The notes beneath the pieces were generated by a model. The model had not been told where the DNA came from. It did no database searches and saw nothing but the letters and a program-made list of their open reading frames with translations. A program made the position numbers and the translations under genes. Below, piece after piece: positions 57,924-64,000 of a stretch of DNA of 64,000 nt. This DNA comes from Streptomyces daqingensis (lineage in GTDB: Bacteria > Actinomycetota > Actinomycetes > Streptomycetales > Streptomycetaceae). The stretch is taken from NCBI RefSeq assembly GCF_014645895.1, contig NZ_BMMP01000004.1:1-64000 (forward strand), read 5' to 3'. Numbering within the stretch: the first letter of the stretch is position 1; every line of letters starts with the position of its first letter.

Positions 57924-60680
57924 ATGGGGACGCGGGGTGAACCAGTGTCTCTGCTGCCGGATCCAGCCCGTTCTCAGGCGTTACTGGTAGGCGTGCACGC
58001 GTATTCGAGTCTGCCCGACCTGCCTGCGGTCGCCTCCAATCTGGAGGGGCTGCGTGAGCTATTGACCGATCCCGCGGTGTGGGGGCTGCCTGCCGATCAG
58101 TGCCGTGTGCTCTCCCAGCCGCACACTGTGCGCGAGGTCTTGGGAGCCGTACGCGAAGCAGCCGGTCGGGCCCGGGACACCCTGCTCGTCTATTACGCGG
58201 GGCATGGCCTGACCGACCTGCACTCCGAAGAGCTCTACCTGGCCTTACCCGACTCGGAGTCCGAGCAGGAGTGGACGGCGCTGCGGTACGAGTATCTGCG
58301 CCGCGCTGTCCGGGACCCGTCTGCCGGCGCTCGGCGAACCGTGGTGATCTTGGACTGCTGCTACAGCGGACGGGCCTTGGCCGGTCCCATGAGCGCGAGC
58401 GCACAGGTCGCCGACTACGCAGTGGTGGAGGGAACCTGTGTGCTAACGGCCTCTGCCGAGACGCGCGCGGCTCTCTCCCCGCCGGGAGAGACTTACACGG
58501 CGTTCAGTGGGGAACTGATCGCCGCGCTGGCTGACGGTATCCCAGGGGCACCGGATCCGATCGACATGGACAGCCTCTACCGGCACCTGCACCGTGCCCT
58601 CGCGGCCAAGTCCCGGCCCCTGCCCCAGCAGCGCAATCGCAACACAGGGGGACTCATCGCCCTGGCCCGCAATCGCGCTGCCACGACGCCCCCGGAACAC
58701 GATCCGCTTCCGCCGCGGACACCGGGTGCAGCACCTCCCGAGACCAGCCAGGAGTCGGGGGCCGCCACCAGGGACCGTCCTCCGGAGGAATCGAGGCTCC
58801 TGGAGGAGTTCGCCCGGGCCCGCGCCCGCGCACTGGGTGCCGCCCATGCTCAGACCCTCGACACTCGCCGAAGCGACGCCCACGACCTCGGCGAAGCCGG
58901 ACAACACGCAGAAGCCGCACGCCTCTTCATGCAACTCGCGGAAGACTGCACCCGCGCGCTGGGCGCCAACCATCCAGACACCCTGGACGCACGGCACCAC
59001 CACGCCCGCTACCTCGGGGACGCCGGAGAGCGCGCGGAGGCCGCACAGCTACTTGAGCAACTCGTCGAAGACCGCACCCGCGTCCTGGGTCCCGACCACC
59101 CCGACACCCTGCTCACACGCCACAACCACGCCCACGACCTCGGCGAAGCCGGACAACGCCGGCAAGCAATCGAACTGCAAGAGCAGCTCACCCAGGACCG
59201 CACCCGCGTCCTGGGTCCCGACCACCCCGACACCCTGCTCACACGCCACAACCACGCCTACAACCTCGGCGAAGCCGGACACCATGCCCAGGCCGCAGAG
59301 TTGTTCGAGCAGCTCACCGAAGACTGCATCCGCGCGCTGGGTCCCGACCACTCTCGGGCTCTCGACGCCCGGCAGAATCACGCCCGCTACCTCGGGGACG
59401 CCGGACAACGCCGGAAAGCGGCAGAGCTGCTGGAGCAGCTCATCCATGACCGCACCCGCGTCCTGGGTCCCGACCACCCCTACACCCTGCTGACGCGCCA
59501 CAACCACGCCTACAACCTCGGCCACGCCGGACAACGCCGAGAAGCCGCACAACTGTTTGAGCAACTCGTCCAGGACCACACGCGTCTGCTCGGCCCCGAC
59601 CACCTCCGCACCCTGGGCGCCCGGCATGAGCACGCTTACAACCTCGGTGAGGCCGGACAACGCCCGCAAGCCACAGGACTGCTAGAGCGGCTCATCCAGG
59701 ACCGCATCCGCGTACTGGGCCCCGACCACCCTCAGACTCTCAACTCCCGGCATGACCATGCCTACAACCTCGGCGAGGACGGTCAGTGTGCGCACGCCGC
59801 GCGCCTGTTCGGGCAACTCGTCCATGACCGCGCACGCGTACTGGGCCTTGACCATCCCCACACGCTGAACACCCGCCACAACCACGCCAGTTACCTCGGC
59901 GCAGCTGGACGGCACGCAGAGGCCGCACAGCTGTTTGAGCAACTCGTCCAGGACCGCACCCGTCTACTCGGCCCCGCCCACCCCGACACCCTGGGCGCCC
60001 GGCACGACCACGCCTACAACCTGGGCGAGGCCGGACAACGCCAGCAGGCAACGGAACTACAAGAGCAACTCACCCAGGACCGCACACGCGCGCTGGGCCC
60101 CGATCACCCCGACACCCTGAACACCCGCCACAACCACGCCCTCAACCTCGGCCACGCCGGGCAACACGCAGAAGCCGCACGCCTACTCGAGCGACTCTCC
60201 CAGGACCGCACCCGTCTACTCGGCCTGGATCACCCCCACACCTTGGGCGCCCGGCACGACCACGCCTACCACCTCGGCGAAGCCGGACAACGCCGGCAAG
60301 CAACGGAACTACAAGAGCAACTCACCCAGGACCGCACACGCGCACTGGGCCCCGACCACCCCGACACCCTGAACACCCGCCACAACCACGCCTACAACCT
60401 CGGCGAGAACGGAAGGCGCAGGAATGCCGCACGCCTACTCGAGCAACTCGCCGAAGACTGCTCCCGCGTACTGGGTCCCGACCACCCCGACACGCTGAGT
60501 ATCCGGCACAACCACGCCTACAACCTCGGTGAGGCCGGAAGGCGAGCGACAGCCGCACGGCTGCTCCTGCAACTCACTCAGGACCTCACACGCGTTCTGG
60601 GCTCCGGCCACCCCTACACCCTGAGCGCCGGCCGCGACCACGCCTACTACGCCCAGCGTGCTCAGCGCTGGCGGCTGTGA
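57924..60680 (+). CDS. caspase-like protease with tandem TPR array
   Basis: A 918-residue protein. Residues 15-265 form a C14 caspase/metacaspase-like domain with VYYAGHG (His94) and VVILDCCYSGRA (Cys146). A Pro-rich linker (about 255-300) is followed by 14 full 42-residue TPR units and a partial 15th, consensus LGPDHPDTLxTRHNHAYNLG then EAGQRxxAxxLxEQL, reaching the C-terminus. Predicted role: a sensor-triggered protease in a conflict or cell-death system with the EACC1 protein. ATG 57924 is used; GTG 57945 has a better GGGGTGA site and would remove seven residues. Confidence 0.9.
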   Translation: MGTRGEPVSLLPDPARSQALLVGVHAYSSLPDLPAVASNLEGLRELLTDPAVWGLPADQCRVLSQPHTVREVLGAVREAAGRARDTLLVYYAGHGLTDLHSEELYLALPDSESEQEWTALRYEYLRRAVRDPSAGARRTVVILDCCYSGRALAGPMSASAQVADYAVVEGTCVLTASAETRAALSPPGETYTAFSGELIAALADGIPGAPDPIDMDSLYRHLHRALAAKSRPLPQQRNRNTGGLIALARNRAATTPPEHDPLPPRTPGAAPPETSQESGAATRDRPPEESRLLEEFARARARALGAAHAQTLDTRRSDAHDLGEAGQHAEAARLFMQLAEDCTRALGANHPDTLDARHHHARYLGDAGERAEAAQLLEQLVEDRTRVLGPDHPDTLLTRHNHAHDLGEAGQRRQAIELQEQLTQDRTRVLGPDHPDTLLTRHNHAYNLGEAGHHAQAAELFEQLTEDCIRALGPDHSRALDARQNHARYLGDAGQRRKAAELLEQLIHDRTRVLGPDHPYTLLTRHNHAYNLGHAGQRREAAQLFEQLVQDHTRLLGPDHLRTLGARHEHAYNLGEAGQRPQATGLLERLIQDRIRVLGPDHPQTLNSRHDHAYNLGEDGQCAHAARLFGQLVHDRARVLGLDHPHTLNTRHNHASYLGAAGRHAEAAQLFEQLVQDRTRLLGPAHPDTLGARHDHAYNLGEAGQRQQATELQEQLTQDRTRALGPDHPDTLNTRHNHALNLGHAGQHAEAARLLERLSQDRTRLLGLDHPHTLGARHDHAYHLGEAGQRRQATELQEQLTQDRTRALGPDHPDTLNTRHNHAYNLGENGRRRNAARLLEQLAEDCSRVLGPDHPDTLSIRHNHAYNLGEAGRRATAARLLLQLTQDLTRVLGSGHPYTLSAGRDHAYYAQRAQRWRL
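58830..60677 (+). repeat. 126-bp tandem repeat array (14.7 units)
   Basis: The TPR-coding DNA repeats with an exact 126-bp period. Adjacent units share long identical runs, for example around 59085-59150 and 59211-59276. A higher-order pattern pairs units 10-11 with 12-13. No inter-unit indels are seen, so the array can shrink or grow in frame by recombination. Confidence 0.9.
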
Positions 60681-60692
60681 GGGTGACCGGGG

Positions 60693-60719
60693 AGGTGGAG
60701 CAGCCGAGCTCTCCCCGTC
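60693..60719 (+). terminator. possible terminator after caspase-TPR gene
   Basis: CGGGGAG and CTCCCCG arms flank a 13-base loop in the space between convergent genes. Only seven base pairs, so tentative. Confidence 0.3.
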
Positions 60720-60866
60720 CCCGGGAAGCACGACATGCCGCCGACCACGTCCACTGGTGCGAATGCCCGGTCGACTGCGGCAGGCTCGGCTCCCTTCCGG
60801 GGCCACGAGTCCCGGACTGGCCGCTCACCTTCGGCCGTCCGCGTCGCACACCCGCGGTCGTCCGCG

Positions 60867-61985
60867 TCACACGCGCGGGTAGCGCTCCAGCCACGCAGGG
60901 GACGCCTGCCCCGGGGCGTGCAGAGCCGGGCCCTGCGTCATCTCCATGGCGAAGTCGTCGGCGAGTTCGAGCAGTGTGGCCCGCCCCTCCAGCTCCGCGA
61001 CCCAGCCGGGCGGGAGGGCCGTCTCCCCGTGGATGGTGCCGAGCAGGTTGCCGCACACGGAACCCGTGGAGTCGCTGTCACCACCGTGGTTGACGGCCAG
61101 CAGCAGACCGTGGCGCAGGTCTTCCGCCACGAGCGCGCAGTAGACGCCGATCGACAGCGCCTCGTCGGCCGTCCAGCCCTCCCCGAGCGACTCGACACGC
61201 TCCGCCGACGGCATTCCCTGCCGCACCGCGCCGACGGCTCGCTTCAGCGCCTGCGTGGTCTCGTCGTGGCCGGGCCGGGTCGCGAGCTGGACCAGGGCCT
61301 TCTGCACGGCGTTGTCGAGATTGTCGCCCCGGGCGGTCGCGTGGACGATCGCCGCGAACGCCCCCGCCGCCAGGTATCCCGTCGGGTGCCCGTGCGTCTG
61401 CGCCGCGCACTCCACCGCGAGCTGGAAGACCAGTTGCGGTTCCCATCCCACGAGCAGGCCGAACGGGGCGGAGCGCATGACGGTGCCGCAGCCCTTCGAC
61501 TCCGGGTTCTTCGGGGCGTCGAGGGTGCCCATGCGCTCGTCGGCCAGCCCCGAGAGGCACGCGTTCCCCGGCGCGCGTCGCGCGTAGAGCCACTCTTCCC
61601 GCGCGAGCCAGCCGTCCTCCTTCTTCCGCAGGTCCGGTCCCCAGTCCCGCTGGGTGGCGGCCCACCTGCGATAGGCGGCGTGGACGTCGGTCGGCGGGTG
61701 CCAGGCGCCGGTGTCGCGGCGTACGTGCGCACGGATGAGGCCGTCGACCGTGAAGAGGGTCATCTGGGTGTCGTCCGTGACGGCGCCCCGCCGGCCGTAG
61801 GCGGGGACGTAGTCCGTCACACCCGCGGCGCCGTGCTTCTCCCGGATGTCGCTCAGCGACTCGAACTCGATGCCCGCGCCCAGCGCGTCCCCGATCGCAC
61901 CGCCCAGCAGGCAGCCGCGCACCCGGCTGCGGAAGCTCTGCTGCTCGGTGCGGCCCCATACGGCATCACCGCCTGAAGCGGCCAC
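60867..61985 (-). CDS. ADP-ribosylglycohydrolase family protein
   Basis: A 372-residue DraG/ARH-fold hydrolase. The metal-binding motifs are visible: LLGGAIGDALGAGIEFES, GAVTDDTQMTLFTVDG and LAVNHGGDSDSTGSVCGNLL. It would remove ADP-ribose from a protein or other target, reversing ADP-ribosylation. The GTG at 61985 has GGGAGAGAG close upstream; a GTG at 62036 is the longer option. It is convergent with the caspase-TPR gene; no ADP-ribosyltransferase is nearby. Confidence 0.9.
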   Translation of the reverse strand: MAASGGDAVWGRTEQQSFRSRVRGCLLGGAIGDALGAGIEFESLSDIREKHGAAGVTDYVPAYGRRGAVTDDTQMTLFTVDGLIRAHVRRDTGAWHPPTDVHAAYRRWAATQRDWGPDLRKKEDGWLAREEWLYARRAPGNACLSGLADERMGTLDAPKNPESKGCGTVMRSAPFGLLVGWEPQLVFQLAVECAAQTHGHPTGYLAAGAFAAIVHATARGDNLDNAVQKALVQLATRPGHDETTQALKRAVGAVRQGMPSAERVESLGEGWTADEALSIGVYCALVAEDLRHGLLLAVNHGGDSDSTGSVCGNLLGTIHGETALPPGWVAELEGRATLLELADDFAMEMTQGPALHAPGQASPAWLERYPRV

Positions 61986-62067
61986 TTCTCTCTCCCCTGT
62001 GTGACGGCTGTCCGGTGCAGGCAGGGGACGGAGCACCCCGACCGCGTCTGCACTCTAGAACGCCGGT

Positions 62068-64000
62068 TCAGGTTTCCAACACCGGTAGCAGCTCCGGCAG
62101 GCGTCCGTCCGAGTCCATGGCCGCCCGCAGGCGCTCCTCGGGCACCTCCCCGTAGAGCGTCGTACGGGCACGGGCCGGGCGTCCCGCCGAATCCGCGATG
62201 TCCGTGAGGTCCTTGATCGAGCGGTACGAGCCGTAGGACGACCCCGCCATCCGCGAGATCGTCTCCTCCATCAGGGTGCCGCCCAGGTCGTTCGCCCCGG
62301 ACCGCAGCATCTCCGCCGCGCCCTCCGCGCCGAGCTTCACCCAGCTCGTCTGGATGTTGGGGATGTACGGGTGCAGCAGCAGCCGCGCCATCGCGGTGAC
62401 GGCCCTGTTGTCGCGGGTGGTCGGGCCGGGGCGGGCGATGCCGGCCAGGTAGACCGGAGCGTTGGTGTGGATGAAGGGGAGCGTGACGAACTCGGTGAAC
62501 CCCTCGACGCCCTTCTCCAGCGCCGAGCGCTGGATCTCCGCGAGCTTCCGCAGATGCCCCAGCCAGTGGCGGGGCTGGTCGACGTGCCCGTACATCATCG
62601 TGGAGGACGAGCGGATTCCGAGCTCGTGCGCGGTCTCGACGACCTCGACCCACGTGGCCGCCGGCAGCTTCCCCTTGGTGAGGATCCAGCGGACCTCGTC
62701 GTCGAGGATCTCCGCCGCGGTACCCGGGATCGAGCCGAGACCGGCGTCGCGGGCCTCGGTGAGCCAGTCCCGCACGGACAGCCCGGTACGGCTGGCGCCG
62801 TTGACCACCTCCATCGGCGAGAAGGCGTGCACGTGCATGCCGGGCACGCGTTCCCGCACCGCGCGGGCGATGTCGAAGTAGGCGCTGCCCGGCAGGTCCG
62901 GGTGGATGCCGCCCTGCATGCACACCTCGACGGCGCCCACGTCCCACGCCTGCTGCGCCCGGTCGGCGACCTGGTCCAGCGAGAGGGTGTAGGCGTCGGC
63001 GTCGGTGCGGCGCTGCGCGAAGGCGCAGAACCGGCAGCCCGTGTAGCAGACGTTGGTGAAGTTGATGTTGCGCGTGACGATGTACGTCACGTCGTCCCCC
63101 ACCACGTCGCGCCGGAGCTGGTCGGCGATGCCGCACAGCGCGTCGAGCGCGGGGCCGTCCGCGTGGAGCAGCGCGAGCGCCTCGTCGTCGGTGAGGCGGG
63201 TGGGGTCGTCGGCGGCGCGCGAGAGGGCGGCGCGGACGTCGGTGTCGATGCGCTGCGGTGCCATGCCGGGCTGTGCCGCCTCGCGCAGGCTCTCCCAGTC
63301 GCCGTAGACCTCGTCGAAGTCGTCGCGGCGGTCGGAGGTGCGCCCGTCGGTGTCGATGGTGCGGTGCAGGTCGGTGCGTCCGGAGGGGGCGAGGAACCCC
63401 TCGTCGGGCTCCTGCCAGGGCCGGCCCACCAGCGGGGCGTCCTCGCGGGCGAGTCCGGTCCCGGCCTCGGTCAGCGCCTCGACGTGGGGAAGCAGCCGGG
63501 GGTCGAGCCAGGGCTCTCCGCGCTTGACGAACTCCGGGTAGACCGGGAGACGTTCGCGCAGCGTGTAGCCGGACGCGGCGGTGCGGCGGGCGAGTTCGTC
63601 GATCTGCGGCCACGGGCGCTCGGGGTTGACGTGGTCCTTCGTGAGCGGGGAGACGCCGCCCCAGTCGTCGATGCCCGCGTCGATGAGCAGCGCGTACTCG
63701 CCGTCCACGAGGTTCGGCGGCGCCTGGATGCGGACCGACGGGCCCATGATGTGCCGCGCGACGGCGATGGCGGCCGCCAGCTCCTCCAGTTCGGCGTCCG
63801 GCATGCCGCGCATCGCCGTGTCGGGCTTGGCGCGGAAGTTCTGCATGATCAGTTCCTGGATGCCCTGGTACGCCCGCTGGACGCGCCGCAGCGCGAAGAG
63901 GGACTCGGCCCGCTCCTCGTACGTCTCGCCGATGCCGATCAGCAGGCCCGTGGTGAACGGCACGTTGGAGCGCCCCGCGTCCTCCAGGACACGCAGCCGT
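62068..64000 (-). CDS. fbiC: FbiC, FO synthase (partial)
   Basis: The C-terminal ~643 residues of the two-domain FO synthase; the 5' end lies beyond the window. The visible part includes the end of the CofG half ([36 protein letters not shown]) and the whole CofH half, whose radical-SAM cysteines are [10 protein letters not shown], with GGIHPDLPG and [11 protein letters not shown]. It makes the deazaflavin chromophore of coenzyme F420 from tyrosine and a pyrimidine precursor. An inter-domain linker near 63200-63450 is variable. It ends about 80 bp upstream of the ADP-ribosylglycohydrolase gene. Confidence 0.97.
   Translation of the reverse strand, partial: RLRVLEDAGRSNVPFTTGLLIGIGETYEERAESLFALRRVQRAYQGIQELIMQNFRAKPDTAMRGMPDAELEELAAAIAVARHIMGPSVRIQAPPNLVDGEYALLIDAGIDDWGGVSPLTKDHVNPERPWPQIDELARRTAASGYTLRERLPVYPEFVKRGEPWLDPRLLPHVEALTEAGTGLAREDAPLVGRPWQEPDEGFLAPSGRTDLHRTIDTDGRTSDRRDDFDEVYGDWESLREAAQPGMAPQRIDTDVRAALSRAADDPTRLTDDEALALLHADGPALDALCGIADQLRRDVVGDDVTYIVTRNINFTNVCYTGCRFCAFAQRRTDADAYTLSLDQVADRAQQAWDVGAVEVCMQGGIHPDLPGSAYFDIARAVRERVPGMHVHAFSPMEVVNGASRTGLSVRDWLTEARDAGLGSIPGTAAEILDDEVRWILTKGKLPAATWVEVVETAHELGIRSSSTMMYGHVDQPRHWLGHLRKLAEIQRSALEKGVEGFTEFVTLPFIHTNAPVYLAGIARPGPTTRDNRAVTAMARLLLHPYIPNIQTSWVKLGAEGAAEMLRSGANDLGGTLMEETISRMAGSSYGSYRSIKDLTDIADSAGRPARARTTLYGEVPEERLRAAMDSDGRLPELLPVLET

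Noticed and set aside
58830..60677. Regular repeats resembling a CRISPR array
   Set aside because: The period is 126 bp, in frame, and encodes TPR units without distinct spacers.

Overview
The window is high-GC actinobacterial DNA, almost certainly from a Streptomyces chromosome. Signs are strong third-position G/C bias with long antisense shadow ORFs, GTG and TTG starts, leaderless promoters, a subtilisin-inhibitor protein, an XRE/DUF397 pair, a linked CYP157-like/CYP154-like P450 pair, an S-adenosyl methyltransferase of the PF04672 type, and FbiC for coenzyme F420 synthesis. No tRNA, rRNA, CRISPR array or prophage was recognised.

Layout. 1-2.9 kb is a worn accessory edge: an IS5-type transposase tail, a GNAT acetyltransferase whose C-terminus runs into the IS remnant, an XRE-TPR regulator split by a one-base frameshift, a histidine-kinase-like ATPase and two small proteins. 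3-9 kb holds a LacI regulator divergent from an aldo/keto reductase with matching operators, a HAD hydrolase, and a PAS-GAF-PP2C-HATPase phosphatase (SpoIIE/RsbU type). 9.2-9.45 kb is an odd degenerate GATGAC repeat tract. 9.5-24.2 kb carries a DUF899 protein, a LURP-one protein, a coiled-coil protein, an ABC exporter pair, a membrane-anchored CBM2 protein, a MITE, a secreted EEP-family enzyme, a decayed glycosyltransferase, DUF3140, a PadR regulator with a decayed partner, and a hen1-pnkp RNA-repair operon. 24.3-36 kb carries the P450 pair, CapA, phosphotransferase, methyltransferase, secreted 5'-nucleotidase, CBS protein, metallothionein, MFS transporter with a second MITE, and secreted phospholipase A2.

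The two most interesting loci follow. First, 37.2-44.1 kb is a compact NHLM-type peptide export locus: a 70-residue Gly-Gly leader peptide with a cysteine-free core, then (after a perfect 16-bp hairpin) a HlyD-like adaptor, a C39-peptidase ABC exporter and a second NHLM ABC protein. No modification enzyme is present. Second, 57.5-60.7 kb encodes an EACC1-like component next to a caspase fused to fourteen and a half near-identical 42-residue TPR units. This has the architecture of a prokaryotic conflict or cell-death system, with a sensor array built on a 126-bp DNA repeat.

Between and after them lie a DHFR-like reductase/TetR divergent pair, a subtilisin inhibitor, a phosphotransferase, a VOC protein, a large membrane protein, an exceptionally long D-alanyl-D-alanine carboxypeptidase with repeated PTAVFRT-type motifs, a GPP34/GOLPH3 protein, XRE plus DUF397, ADP-ribosylglycohydrolase and FbiC (cut by the window end). 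Function calls rest on recognised family motifs read from the translations; no database search was run.
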